Below are positions 1 to 9,225 of a DNA stretch of 36,521 nucleotides, piece by piece. The stretch covers positions 1-36,521 of the forward strand of contig CALBPF010000037.1 of assembly GCA_937899105.1 (NCBI GenBank), in the 5' to 3' direction. The notes under the pieces were generated by a model. That model did not search any database and was not told the origin of the DNA. It saw nothing but the letters and a program-made list of their open reading frames with translations. How positions within the stretch are numbered: the stretch's first letter is position 1; every line of letters starts with the position of its first letter. A program made the translations under genes and the position numbers. This DNA comes from an uncultured Flammeovirgaceae bacterium. GTDB taxonomy: Bacteria; Bacteroidota; Bacteroidia; Cytophagales; Cyclobacteriaceae.

Positions 1-1210
1 TCTTGTTAACTGCTTCAATAACGGTGTCGGCAATTTCGCCGGCAAAGAATGCAAGACCCATGCACACTGCACCCCAAAAGATCGTCAGGTACTTCGAAGA
101 ACGGAGATTTGTTTCACCGTCCTTCGGAGAAAAGAAGTCTTGCGTGCTAGCTGCACTCAGTGAATTGATGGCAGAACTGAGAGAAGACATTGCTGCGGCC
201 AGTATAGCTGTTATCAATAGACCAATAATGCCATGAGGAAGATAGTTAGCGATAAAAACAGGCATAAGCAGATCCGGTTTGTCCTGTGGTATCATATTTA
301 GAAAATCCGGGTTAGTGTAAGCAAATGTTCCGATAATCAATCCCATAATACAATACGATAACGTAACCGGAAACCTGGCAACACCGTTGAAAATGAGCAT
401 TTTCTTTACTTGCCCCATATCTCTCGCAGAGAGCGCCCTTTGGGCCTGGCTTTGATCCGTTCCATAGTAAGAAGTATACAGAAAAAGGCCCCCAATAAAC
501 ATAGGCCAAAATCCAAATTCTTCGCCTTTTGAGAAACCCAGACTAGAGAAGTCTACAGATTGTATTCGGCTTTGGTCTACCTGTGCTACAAAAGTATTCC
601 AGCCTCCCAAATAGTCAAGTCCATATCCAATACAGATTAGAATACCGCCAAAAAGAATGATCATTTGAATGGCGTCTCCCCAGACCACGGCTTTAATGCC
701 GCCCTGGTAAGAATAGATAAGTGTAACTATACCTGAAATCAGAATAGTAGCCCATTGAGGTATGTCTAAAACCGTAGATAGCACAAGCGCTACGGCATAG
801 ATCATTATTCCGGTGGCAAAGGCACGACTAAATTGGAATACAATGCTTATTAAAAGCCTTGTGCTGCGCCCAAAACGTTCTTCCAAATATTCGTAAACAC
901 TGACTATTCCTTTTCTGTAAAGTGGCGGGAAAATCACTACCATTAAGATGATCATCGCGATAGGTACGGAAAATTCATAAGTAAGCCATTGTAGCCCACC
1001 ACCCGCTCTCATTCCCACAAAAGCGGCAGCCGAAATAAAACTTATTGCCGAAAGTTGAGAAGCCATTACAGAAAGGCCGAGTTCAAACCATCCTAAGCTG
1101 CGCCCCCCCAGAAAGTAGTCCTTTTTTGTTTTCTGATCTTTAAAATAGATGCCAAGGCTCAACAAGCCCACCGCGTAAACGATTACAATTACAATATCTA
1201 GCCAATTCAT
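1..1210 (-). CDS. Sodium:solute symporter (SSS family), 3' end outside the window
   Basis: This gene reads leftward from an ATG at 1210 and stays open for 403 codons to the window edge, so its C-terminus is missing. The protein starts MNWLDIVIVIVYAVGLLSLG and then has YFLGGRSLGW, MASQLSAISFISAAAFVG and SYQGGIKAVVWGDAIQM. These are typical of the SSS family of inner-membrane Na+-coupled transporters for sugars, vitamins, amino acids or organic anions. At least nine hydrophobic segments are visible. The start codon lies only 50 bp from that of the divergent GH13_18 phosphorylase gene, so the two probably share a promoter region. I infer that the substrate may be glucosylglycerate or a related glucoside, but the sequence does not show this directly. 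Confident about family, not substrate. Confidence 0.9.
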   Translation of the reverse strand, partial: MNWLDIVIVIVYAVGLLSLGIYFKDQKTKKDYFLGGRSLGWFELGLSVMASQLSAISFISAAAFVGMRAGGGLQWLTYEFSVPIAMIILMVVIFPPLYRKGIVSVYEYLEERFGRSTRLLISIVFQFSRAFATGIMIYAVALVLSTVLDIPQWATILISGIVTLIYSYQGGIKAVVWGDAIQMIILFGGILICIGYGLDYLGGWNTFVAQVDQSRIQSVDFSSLGFSKGEEFGFWPMFIGGLFLYTSYYGTDQSQAQRALSARDMGQVKKMLIFNGVARFPVTLSYCIMGLIIGTFAYTNPDFLNMIPQDKPDLLMPVFIANYLPHGIIGLLITAILAAAMSSLSSAINSLSAASTQDFFSPKDGETNLRSSKYLTIFWGAVCMGLAFFAGEIADTVIEAVNK

Positions 1211-1260
1211 CCTCGTAATTTACCTAAATGAATTTAATTTGAACAAACCACAAATGGAAC
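1211..1260. promoter_or_regulatory. Short divergent promoter region between symporter and phosphorylase
   Basis: Only 50 bp separate the two divergent start codons, so the promoters for both directions must overlap here or lie inside the neighbouring reading frames. The stretch is AT-rich. I see no perfect Bacteroidota -7 box (TAnnTTTG); TAATTTG is one base short. Confidence 0.4.
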
Positions 1261-2925
1261 ATGAGAAAGCTGCTTCAGATTACTTATGATGATCAGGATG
1301 TCGATATACTGTTAGAGGGTATCGAGCGACTAAAACAAAAATATGGTACAAGATTAAACGCCTCGAAGGAGCAATTAAGTCACGAAGATGTAGTTCTGAT
1401 AGTGTATGGAGATCAGCTGACTGATGCAGATGAAAAGCCACTGAGTACCCTACACCACTTTTTAAATGACCGCGTTAAGGGTGTAATAAATGGTGTTCAT
1501 ATTTTACCGTTTTACCCCTATACCTCAGACGATGGCTTTTCCGTGACCGATTATTATGAAGTTAATCATGAGTTAGGGGCATGGGATGATATTAAGAAAC
1601 TGTCTGAAGACTATAAACTCATGTTTGACGCAGTTATCAATCATATGTCAAAGTCATCCAACTGGTTTCAAGCCTTTTTAAGTGGAGAGGACGAATTTCA
1701 AGACTATTTCATAGAAGTGGATGCTACCCGCGATTGGTCTTCGGTGGTAAGACCCCGTACCACACCCTTATTCCACTCTTTTGAGGATACTAAAGGTAAT
1801 ATCAAAAGTATTTGGACCACTTTTAGTGAAGATCAGGTTGATATCAACTATGATAGTCCGAGGGTTTTTCTTCATATTCTTGATGTCCTGCTATATTATA
1901 TTAGTAAAGGCGCAAGAATGCTCCGACTAGATGCCATCGGCTTTATGATCAAGGAGGAAAAAACCAAATCAATACATTTGCCGCAGACACATGCCGTAAT
2001 TAAAGTTATGCGCAAGGTCATAGAAACGCTGGATTCAGGAGTGGTTTTAATTACTGAAACCAATGTGCCACATGCAGAAAACATATCTTACTTTGGCAAT
2101 GGCGGTGATGAAGCACACATGGTTTACAACTTTACATTGCCGCCACTTTTAGCTTACAGTATTCTAAAAGGAGATTCAAAAACTTTAAACCAGTGGGCGC
2201 AAAGTTTGAGTCTTCCCAGCGATAAAGTATGCTTCTTTAATTTTACTGCGAGCCACGATGGCGTTGGCTTACGGCCTCTTGATGGTATACTTCCAGTGGA
2301 GGAATTGCAGGTATTATTAGAATCTGCTGAGGCTAATGAGGGATTGATATCGTATAGAACCGGCCCCGGAGGTAGCAAGAGCCCCTACGAGATTAACTGC
2401 AACTTCATGTCTTTGCTCTTTGGTAAGGAGCAGGATCCGGCGTTGGGAGTGAAAAGAATGATTTTGACGCAAGCAATTAAGCTGGCCATGCCGGGTGTGC
2501 CGGCCATTTACTTTCACAGTCTTGTAGGCTCGCTTAATTTCACCGATGGTGTTAGACAAACGGGTGTTAACCGTACTATTAATAGAGAAAAACTTAATTT
2601 AGGTGAGTTAAATAATGAACTGGACGACACTTCATCCATAAGATATCAAGTTTATCACCGACTTTATAAATTATTAGAAGTGCGAAAAAAGCAAATAGCT
2701 TTTCATCCTTTTGGGAATTTCCACTTTCCGGAGTTCGGTAATGAACTGTTTGGTATTCAGCGCCAATATAATGATCAAAAGCTTCTTTGCATTTTCAATT
2801 GTCAAAATGATGAGATATCGGTAAATCTTCCAACGGGTCAGTTTTTTGACCTTCTAAATGATCAGTATGTCGCAGAAGAGCTGAAGTTGGGTGCTTATGG
2901 GTTTACCTGGCTGGAACACCAATGA
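1261..2925 (+). CDS. GH13_18 sugar phosphorylase, probably glucosylglycerate phosphorylase
   Basis: A 554-aa cytoplasmic enzyme of the sucrose phosphorylase-like subfamily GH13_18. These enzymes split an alpha-glucoside with inorganic phosphate to give alpha-glucose 1-phosphate. The GH13 residues are visible: nucleophile Asp224 in RLDAIGF, acid/base Glu266 in LITETN, and Asp333 in SHDGVG. The N-terminus has the family pattern VLIVYGDQL, and the substrate loop region HILPFYPYTSDDGFSVTDY is typical. Members of this subfamily act on sucrose, sucrose 6'-phosphate, glucosylglycerol or glucosylglycerate. The glycerate kinase gene starts inside this gene's stop codon (ATGA), which favours glucosylglycerate: phosphorolysis would release D-glycerate for the kinase. 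Exact substrate is inference; family is firm. No signal peptide. Confidence 0.88.
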   Translation: MRKLLQITYDDQDVDILLEGIERLKQKYGTRLNASKEQLSHEDVVLIVYGDQLTDADEKPLSTLHHFLNDRVKGVINGVHILPFYPYTSDDGFSVTDYYEVNHELGAWDDIKKLSEDYKLMFDAVINHMSKSSNWFQAFLSGEDEFQDYFIEVDATRDWSSVVRPRTTPLFHSFEDTKGNIKSIWTTFSEDQVDINYDSPRVFLHILDVLLYYISKGARMLRLDAIGFMIKEEKTKSIHLPQTHAVIKVMRKVIETLDSGVVLITETNVPHAENISYFGNGGDEAHMVYNFTLPPLLAYSILKGDSKTLNQWAQSLSLPSDKVCFFNFTASHDGVGLRPLDGILPVEELQVLLESAEANEGLISYRTGPGGSKSPYEINCNFMSLLFGKEQDPALGVKRMILTQAIKLAMPGVPAIYFHSLVGSLNFTDGVRQTGVNRTINREKLNLGELNNELDDTSSIRYQVYHRLYKLLEVRKKQIAFHPFGNFHFPEFGNELFGIQRQYNDQKLLCIFNCQNDEISVNLPTGQFFDLLNDQYVAEELKLGAYGFTWLEHQ

Positions 2926-4031
2926 AAATACTAATCGCTCCAAATAATTTTAAGGAATCGATATCTGCTTCAGGTGCGGCAGCAGCAATCGATTCAGGGA
3001 TCAGGTCGACGTTTTCTGCTGCGGATACATTTTGCCTGCCACTTTCAGATGGTGGTGAGGGCTTTGTGGATGCTTTGGTCAATGCCACATCGGGGACCAA
3101 GATAAATTGTCGGGCTCTCGATCCTCTTGGAAGAACTATTTCCGGTTACTATGGACAAATAGACAAGAAAACTGCTGTGATAGAAATGGCTTTGGTATCC
3201 GGTCTTGAACGGCTAAAAGAAAACGAAAAGAACCCCTGGCTAACTACTACTTACGGAACCGGGCAGCTAGTTAAAGACGCTATTGAAAAAGGTTTTAACA
3301 GGATAATTATGGGAATTGGTGGAAGCGCTACCAACGATGCAGGCATGGGGATGCTTCAGGCACTGGGAGTAGAGTTTTACACCCAATCAGGAGATTTAAT
3401 AACAGGTAGCGGCGCACAGTATTTACCGGAAGTTGATTGCATTGATCCGGACGGTTTAGAAAAAAGTATTAGGGGTATTTCTTTCGTTGTTGCGTGCGAC
3501 GTTACTAATCCGTTGTTTGGACAGCAGGGAGCTACTTACGTTTACGGGCCGCAAAAAGGAGCTGATCCCGACCTGCTGAGCACGTTGGAAAACTCAGTAC
3601 TCCATTTTCATCAAAAAAGCATGAAGCAGCTGAAAATTGATAAATCAGGGCGCCCTGGTGCCGGAGCTGCCGGGGGAATAGGGTACGCTATGATGGCCTA
3701 TTTAAATGCCGAGATGCAACCGGGCTTTGACCTTGTTGCAAAGCATACCTTCCTAGAAGAAAAAGTAAAATGGGCAGATTTAATAATCACCGGCGAAGGT
3801 AAAATTGATGATCAAACCATCCGGGGTAAAGTTATTTCTAGGTTGGCGAATCTTACACGGAAGCATTCCAAGCGATTGTTAGTTTTTGGTGGTATGGTCG
3901 AAAACACTGTAGTAATTGATGGAGTAGAACGGTATTTTTCTATTTTAGAAGATGCAAAAGATGAAACTGATTCAATGAAAAATGCCGCACGTTATCTGTC
4001 TAAGATGGCGGCCGAACTTAGATTTTTATAA
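2922..4031 (+). CDS. Glycerate kinase (GarK/GlxK type)
   Basis: A 369-aa glycerate kinase of the GarK/GlxK family, which phosphorylates D-glycerate, usually to 2-phosphoglycerate, using ATP. Diagnostic stretches are MKILIAPNNFKES at the start, LPLSDGGEGFVDAL at about residues 40-53, GIGGSATNDAGMGML near 127-141, GRPGAGAAGGIGYAM near 244-258 and ITGEGKIDDQT near 287-297. Length is normal for the family. The ATG overlaps the stop of the upstream phosphorylase gene by 4 bp, which indicates translational coupling. Together the two genes would turn glucosylglycerate into glucose 1-phosphate and phosphoglycerate for glycolysis. Confidence 0.93.
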   Translation: MKILIAPNNFKESISASGAAAAIDSGIRSTFSAADTFCLPLSDGGEGFVDALVNATSGTKINCRALDPLGRTISGYYGQIDKKTAVIEMALVSGLERLKENEKNPWLTTTYGTGQLVKDAIEKGFNRIIMGIGGSATNDAGMGMLQALGVEFYTQSGDLITGSGAQYLPEVDCIDPDGLEKSIRGISFVVACDVTNPLFGQQGATYVYGPQKGADPDLLSTLENSVLHFHQKSMKQLKIDKSGRPGAGAAGGIGYAMMAYLNAEMQPGFDLVAKHTFLEEKVKWADLIITGEGKIDDQTIRGKVISRLANLTRKHSKRLLVFGGMVENTVVIDGVERYFSILEDAKDETDSMKNAARYLSKMAAELRFL

Positions 4032-4070
4032 TGATAACTCCTTAGTATCCATTAGAATATAGTTATCATT
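4030..4070. terminator. Inverted repeat after glycerate kinase, possible weak terminator
   Basis: AATGATAACT at 4030-4039 and AGTTATCATT at 4061-4070 form a perfect 10-bp AT-rich inverted repeat with a 21-base loop, starting right at the glycerate kinase stop codon and followed by GGTTTTAATA. It lies between two convergent genes, so a terminator role is plausible, but the stem is AT-rich and the loop long. A protein-binding palindrome is the alternative. Confidence 0.35.
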
Positions 4071-4167
4071 GGTTTTAATATATCGGCTTAACGAACTAAC
4101 GCCCTCATTTGTGAATAACTAGAAAGACTTTAGTAGACTTTATTAAACTGAAGCAAACATTAACTAA

Positions 4168-4554
4168 TTATACTACTTCTTCGATGTAAGTTTTTAAAAA
4201 TTCAAGAGCATCAGCTTTCTTCGTAAAAGAACGCGTTGGCGTTTTAGGTTTATTAATTTTTAAATAGAAATTAAGCATCATTCTGGTCATTGGGTTAGAA
4301 ACCAGCGCTGCAACAGCCTTTACTAACTTTGAACCCTCATTGGCGAGATAATCCCGAGCATTTTTATCTGATCCTACCAAACCGGTCATATCACAAAACA
4401 CAGGATAAGACTTACCTTTTTGAAGCTGCAGGCGTTCTTGCACAATTTTTTGAGCTGCCTCAAAATCTACATAAACGCCCTCATTGTATATGAAATGAAC
4501 AGTATGATCGTCTATCCAGAATTTCGCAAATTTATTTTCTGCGAATGGCTTCAT
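4168..4554 (-). CDS. Small STAS/SpoIIAA-like protein of unknown function
   Basis: A 128-aa soluble protein with no signal peptide or membrane segment. It resembles the short single-domain proteins with a STAS/SpoIIAA-like fold that are frequent in Bacteroidota: an N-terminal beta pair (FAKFWIDDHTVHFIYNEGVYVDFEAA), a helix, a central strand with PVFCDMTGL, a helix starting ARDYLANEGSKLVKAVAALVSN, and a C-terminal helix after TRSFTKKADALEFLK. I assign the fold by pattern only. No catalytic residues can be named. It stands alone, convergent with the glycerate kinase and divergent from the PLP/GNAT fusion gene, so context gives no clear role. Confidence 0.7.
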   Translation of the reverse strand: MKPFAENKFAKFWIDDHTVHFIYNEGVYVDFEAAQKIVQERLQLQKGKSYPVFCDMTGLVGSDKNARDYLANEGSKLVKAVAALVSNPMTRMMLNFYLKINKPKTPTRSFTKKADALEFLKTYIEEVV

Positions 4555-4765
4555 TTTTAATTATTAGAATTGACAATTTGATCAAAGAACATGAAACTTA
4601 ACTGCTAAATAAGCACTTAAACGGTCTATCCACCCATTTTAAAGCTCATGAAAATAAATTACCAACTAATCAAAGCAGTTATTGGTTACTATTAATATAT
4701 ATGGTTTCGTTTACTTTATTTTTACAAGATATATTATAATTTATTAATCTCTAAATTCCGAATTT

Positions 4766-7177
4766 ATGGCTAAGATAAGACATAATAATTTCCTTGACAC
4801 TGTAGATGAAGTTATTTCTGATGCAAAGCGAGAAGGTATTGTTCATTTATACACCGAGGGCGATGAATTAAATGGTCGTAAATTAAGGATAAAGGGTAAT
4901 GAACTCTTCCATTTTGGGACTACCGGATACTTAGGATTGGAACAGGATATGCGTTTGAAGAACGCCGCTATTCGGGCCATCCTGAAATTTGGCACTCAGT
5001 TCCCTTTATCAAAAACCTATATTTCACATCCACTCTATCACAGTCTGGAGCAGAAAGTTGAAGCCATGTATGGGCATCCGGTTATTATCACAAAGAATAG
5101 TACGCTTGGGCATCTTGGCGTTATTCCGGTCATGGTCAGAGACGAAGATGGAGTAATTGTTGACCATCAAGTTCATTGGAGTGTTCAGAATGCTTGCCAA
5201 ATACTTAAGACGCGCGGAATTCCGATTGAGATGATCCGGCATAACAACCTGGATATGCTTGAGGATAAAATTAAGGAATTACAAAATCGTTGTGAGAAAA
5301 TCTGGTACATGGCGGATGGTATTTATTCTATGTACGGAGATACCGCTCCTATAGAACAACTTATGGCGTTAAGTCAGAAATATCCTCAACTACATTTTTA
5401 TTTTGACGATGTTCATGGGATGAGTTGGACGGGTAAAAAAGGCGCTGGTTTTGTCATGAGTAAATTAAAGACGCTTCCACACAATGTTATGCTTATGGCG
5501 ACATTGAGTAAAACTTTTGGCGCCAGTGGGGCAATCTTTGTTACCTCAGATGATGAAATGCATCGTAAAATAAAGACTTTCGGAGGGCCATTAACCTTTT
5601 CTGCTCAACTTGAACCCGCTTCGGTAGCAAGTGCATTAGCTTCAGCCGAAATTCACCTGTCTGATGAAATATATTTATTACAAAATGATTTATATGATAG
5701 AATTCATTACTTCAATAATCTCTTGACCAACACAGACCTGCCTCTAGTTCAGGAGAATAATTGTCCGGTATTTTATATTGGTACGGGGCGTCCAGCTACC
5801 GGATACAATTTTGTCAACCGCTTAATGAATGAAGGTTATTATGTGAACTTAGGCCTTTATCCTGCCGTACCCGTTAAAAACACCGGTCTGCGTATCACGG
5901 TATCACGACACAACCAAAAAGGAGAAATAAAAGGTCTGGTTGAGGCCATGAATTTTCACTATCCTCTGGCGCTTGAAGAGACTCAGACGACCAAGAATAA
6001 GGTGAGGAGAGATTTTAAAATGCCCCTATTGGATGAAGAAAAACAAGAGGTGAAAAATGAGGAATTTACCATTTCGGTTAAACGATCTATTAGAGAATTA
6101 GATCATGATGAGTGGGACAAATGGATGGGAGAGCGGAGCGTTTTCAATTGGGATGGATTGAACTTTTTGGAGCGAGCTTTCAGTGACAATGAAAGACCAG
6201 AACATAACTATGAATTTTATTATTTTATCGTTAAGGACTCCAATGGGAATGTAGTTTTTGCTACTTTTTTTACTCTTACTATTTGGAAGGAGGATCTGCT
6301 CGCACCGGAGTCAGTTTCTGTTCAAATCGAAGAAAAACGCAAACAAGAACCCTATTATATGACCTCAAACGTACTTTCGATGGGCTCTTTATTTACAGAA
6401 GGTCAGCATTATTATTTGGATAAAAGCAATAAAAACTGGCCTGACGCTCTAAAAATGCTGATAGACAAAATTGAGGAAATTGATGAGAATATTGATATTT
6501 CTATGCTTGTGATGCGTGATTTTGTTGATGACTCCCATTTTAATCAACTATTTCATAACCAAGGATTTGTGAAGGTAAACATGCCTGAGTCATGTATTCT
6601 TGAAGATCTGTCATGGAAAGATCAAATCGGATATTTAACTACTCTTTCTTCCAGGTCAAGAAAGCATTTTAAAAAGGAGATAGAGCCCTATGAGCAATAC
6701 TTCGATGTAGCAATCAAAGAAAAAATTGATGAAAGAGAATTTGAACGCTTTTTTCAACTATTTAACAAGGTAAAAGGGAATAATCTTGGACTAAATACTT
6801 TTTCATTTTCGAAAAAACTCTTTATTGAAATGTCTTCCAGTCCATACTGGGAGTTCATAGTTCTGTACCTAAAAGATAATGCTGAAGAAAGTCGAGCTGT
6901 AGGAGTAATGTTCTGTTTTAAGAATAATAAGCATACCTATGTTCCATCCTTTATAGGCATGGACTACGAATATTTACGAGAATATCAGATATATCGTCAG
7001 ATGCTTTGGCAGACTATCAAAAGGGCGCATAACTTGGATTTTAAAAAAATTGATTTTGGGATGACCGCTTCATTTGAAAAGCGGAAAGTAGGTGCAAAAA
7101 TTCAACCTAAAGTAGCCTATGTTCAAACAAAGGATAACTTTAATATGGAGTTGATGGGGATCATGCAAAACAACTAG
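4766..7177 (+). CDS. Fusion: alpha-oxoamine-synthase-like PLP enzyme plus GNAT-type acyltransferase
   Basis: An 803-aa two-domain enzyme. Residues 1 to about 410 are an alpha-oxoamine synthase-type PLP fold (serine palmitoyltransferase, KBL and AONS relatives). They carry GTTGYLG at 51-57, a PLP-stacking histidine in DHQVHWS (His137), DDVHG (Asp214, His217) and the PLP lysine Lys249 in TLSKTFGASGA. Family enzymes condense an amino acid with an acyl-CoA and release CO2. After a charged linker (about 410-440), residues 445-800 look like a FemAB/GNAT-type acyltransferase, with LSSRSRKHFKKEIEP and a C-terminal DFGMTASFEKRKVGAK. I infer that one polypeptide makes an aminoketone or long-chain base and N-acylates it, as in sphingolipid or sulfonolipid biosynthesis. 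The substrates are unknown. It is a single-gene unit, ending in TAG and convergent with the sensor kinase. Confidence 0.85.
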   Translation: MAKIRHNNFLDTVDEVISDAKREGIVHLYTEGDELNGRKLRIKGNELFHFGTTGYLGLEQDMRLKNAAIRAILKFGTQFPLSKTYISHPLYHSLEQKVEAMYGHPVIITKNSTLGHLGVIPVMVRDEDGVIVDHQVHWSVQNACQILKTRGIPIEMIRHNNLDMLEDKIKELQNRCEKIWYMADGIYSMYGDTAPIEQLMALSQKYPQLHFYFDDVHGMSWTGKKGAGFVMSKLKTLPHNVMLMATLSKTFGASGAIFVTSDDEMHRKIKTFGGPLTFSAQLEPASVASALASAEIHLSDEIYLLQNDLYDRIHYFNNLLTNTDLPLVQENNCPVFYIGTGRPATGYNFVNRLMNEGYYVNLGLYPAVPVKNTGLRITVSRHNQKGEIKGLVEAMNFHYPLALEETQTTKNKVRRDFKMPLLDEEKQEVKNEEFTISVKRSIRELDHDEWDKWMGERSVFNWDGLNFLERAFSDNERPEHNYEFYYFIVKDSNGNVVFATFFTLTIWKEDLLAPESVSVQIEEKRKQEPYYMTSNVLSMGSLFTEGQHYYLDKSNKNWPDALKMLIDKIEEIDENIDISMLVMRDFVDDSHFNQLFHNQGFVKVNMPESCILEDLSWKDQIGYLTTLSSRSRKHFKKEIEPYEQYFDVAIKEKIDEREFERFFQLFNKVKGNNLGLNTFSFSKKLFIEMSSSPYWEFIVLYLKDNAEESRAVGVMFCFKNNKHTYVPSFIGMDYEYLREYQIYRQMLWQTIKRAHNLDFKKIDFGMTASFEKRKVGAKIQPKVAYVQTKDNFNMELMGIMQNN

Positions 7178-7194
7178 TCTGCTTTAATTGAATA

Positions 7195-8631
7195 TCAATT
7201 TAAAGTAAAATAAAAGCAGCTACCTTTTCCAACTTCCGACTCTAGCCAAATTCTACCGCCATATCCTTCAAGTATTTTTTTTACAATAGTAAGGCCAATT
7301 CCAGTACTTTCTGATTTGTCACGCTCTTTCAGGGTCTGGAAAATGATAAAAATTTTATCAAAGAAAGCCTTATCAATACCAGGTCCGTTGTCCTGTACAT
7401 AAAAGCATGTTCCACAGTCTGATGTGGTAACTCCAACCTCTACTTTGCCGTTATCTTTATCCAGATATTTAATAGCGTTTGAAATTAAGTTTTGAAAAAC
7501 CTGTATCATATGCACTTCAGCCGCCGTAACCGTAGGTAGTTCATGCGTTTTGACCTTTACTCCAGCTGGAACATTGAGTGATAAAACAACGCTGTTAACC
7601 ACTTTATTGAGATCCACTTCTTGTAGTAATTCCTGATTGATCCCGATACGCGAATACGCCAGCATACCATCCAGGAAACTATACATTCTTTGTGCCCTTT
7701 CAACGAGCATATCCAAGTTAGATCTAGAATCATTGTTAAGTACTTCTGCGCTTTCCTCCATAACCCATTGAGCAAGCATTGAAATAGCTCTTAACGGAGC
7801 TTTAAGGTCGTGAGAGGCGACATAAGCGAACTGACGCAGCTCATCGTTTGATCTTTCCAGATTATCGATTAGTTCTTTTTGCTTTTGCTCTGCTTTCTTT
7901 CGCTCACTAACATCCCTTGCAATAATTACAACACCTTTACTGCTTTGCATGGGGGACAGCTGAATTGCTAAAGGTACGTAAGTACCCCTTGTGTTTTTAC
8001 AGATAATCTCAGTTCGGACCACCTTTCCGTCCCGTATAATGTTCTTTAACTCCTTTGTTGTAAACTCTTTTACGGATACATTGCTTGATTCAGTTATAAA
8101 ACTATGAATGTCATTGTCTTGGAGTTTATCACCGAAAATGCTTCTTGCGGCCGGATTAGTCGTATGAATAATACCCTTATCGTCAACCACTAGCAGTATC
8201 TCAGTCATACTCTGAAAAATATCTTCTAAGTAGTTTATTGAAACCGTAGATGCTTTTAATTCCTGTCCTAGCATATTCAGCCCTGTAGCCAACCCGTCAT
8301 ATTCATCTGATTTATCCGTTACTGAGGCTTGTTTATTGAAATCCAGTGTTGCTAGGGCCATAAGCATCTCAATTACATTTTTTAACCTGTTTTTACCATA
8401 CGCTGCTTCTACTTCATAGTCTTTTATTTTCAGATGAGCCAGCTCTAAGTTTGCAGTAAGTCTTTTATTTTCTTGTTCAACCTTTTTTAGTTTCTTCTGA
8501 TTGTCGTTTAGTAGCTCTATCAGTTCGGGAGTCAGCCCATTCATGAGTGAGGCTAATTCAGCTGCATTTTTTCCTGAACCTTCCAAGAGTCTTATTAATT
8601 CCTTAACGTCTTTATTAGAAAGTAGCGACAT
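7195..8631 (-). CDS. PAS-domain sensor histidine kinase
   Basis: A 478-aa soluble histidine kinase without membrane segments. Residues 35-75 form a charged coiled coil; a PAS domain follows at about 132-245, starting YLEDIFQSMTEILLVVDDKG and ending in the PAC-type VVIIARDVSERKKAE. HisKA has phospho-acceptor His274 in ASHDLKAPLRAI. The HATPase_c domain has the N box NLISNAIKYL (Asn385), the G1 box DNGPGID (414-420) and the G2 box STGIGLTIV (442-450). It has no receiver, and no response regulator gene is adjacent, so it is an orphan whose partner lies elsewhere. The layout resembles the phytochrome-like or KaiC-independent PAS kinases with a DLKAPLR box. The signal sensed is not visible. Confidence 0.93.
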   Translation of the reverse strand: MSLLSNKDVKELIRLLEGSGKNAAELASLMNGLTPELIELLNDNQKKLKKVEQENKRLTANLELAHLKIKDYEVEAAYGKNRLKNVIEMLMALATLDFNKQASVTDKSDEYDGLATGLNMLGQELKASTVSINYLEDIFQSMTEILLVVDDKGIIHTTNPAARSIFGDKLQDNDIHSFITESSNVSVKEFTTKELKNIIRDGKVVRTEIICKNTRGTYVPLAIQLSPMQSSKGVVIIARDVSERKKAEQKQKELIDNLERSNDELRQFAYVASHDLKAPLRAISMLAQWVMEESAEVLNNDSRSNLDMLVERAQRMYSFLDGMLAYSRIGINQELLQEVDLNKVVNSVVLSLNVPAGVKVKTHELPTVTAAEVHMIQVFQNLISNAIKYLDKDNGKVEVGVTTSDCGTCFYVQDNGPGIDKAFFDKIFIIFQTLKERDKSESTGIGLTIVKKILEGYGGRIWLESEVGKGSCFYFTLN

Positions 8632-8952
8632 TCAATGTATTGAAACCCATGAATTCGGGGACTTAAAGATGTGAATTTAAATTTTCTATTAAAATAATTA
8701 TAGCAATAACACCAAACGATTTAAACTGTTATAAAATCATTAACCAGACTCTACTTGGAAAATCTTATTACCTTTTTTGAGAATACCTCAACAGTATTTA
8801 GAACAGGGTTATTACCTGGTGGAATTGTGCTGTTTCGGATTTTTGGAAGGTGTAATTTTGACTATAGCAAAGTTAAACACGCCGGAATAAACCTCTTTTA
8901 CGTTCACTATGGCCATTATTGGATTTGACTTGGCGTGGGCATTGTTATCCTT
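8632..8952. other. AT-rich intergenic stretch with no convincing gene
   Basis: About 320 bp upstream of the sensor kinase. It must hold that gene's promoter on the minus strand. I looked in all frames and found only short open stretches without a recognisable motif, no tRNA and no strong hairpin. Confidence 0.4.
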
Positions 8953-9186
8953 ATGCGTAAAAAAGTGCATTACCATTATACACAACCTTTCAAAAACGCC
9001 AATTACGATAATACATTTTCAATTTGTGATCGTATTTTTAAGACCTTTGCTTCTGTGGAAAAAACCGATAAGTTAATATATGGTATTGACATACATATGG
9101 ACGTAAAAGAAAGTTCGACTCTAGGAAACCTCTTAGCCAGCCCATTTAAGAAATACGAGCCCCCGGTAGGATCTAAGTTTGGGTGA
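8953..9186 (+). CDS. Doubtful small ORF, unknown
   Basis: An open frame that could start at GTG 8935 or, more likely, at ATG 8953, giving 77 aa (MRKKVHYHYTQPF to PVGSKFG). The peptide is rich in Lys, Tyr and Phe, has no signal peptide or membrane segment, and I do not recognise it. It ends 26 bp before the convergent YwbE gene. It could be a genuine lineage-specific small protein, the tail of a decayed gene (relics are common in this window) or noise. No ribosome-binding or promoter evidence decides this. Confidence 0.3.
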   Translation: MRKKVHYHYTQPFKNANYDNTFSICDRIFKTFASVEKTDKLIYGIDIHMDVKESSTLGNLLASPFKKYEPPVGSKFG

Positions 9187-9189
9187 TAA

Positions 9190-9225
9190 AGTAACCTTTA
9201 ATCTACTGTATTCTAGTTGGTTACT
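9190..9225. terminator. Possible bidirectional terminator hairpin
   Basis: AGTAACC at 9190-9196 pairs with GGTTACT at 9219-9225, followed by ATTTCTTTAA. It lies at the convergent ends of the doubtful 77-aa ORF and the ywbE-like gene, overlapping the last codons of the latter. The 22-base loop makes it weak. Confidence 0.28.
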
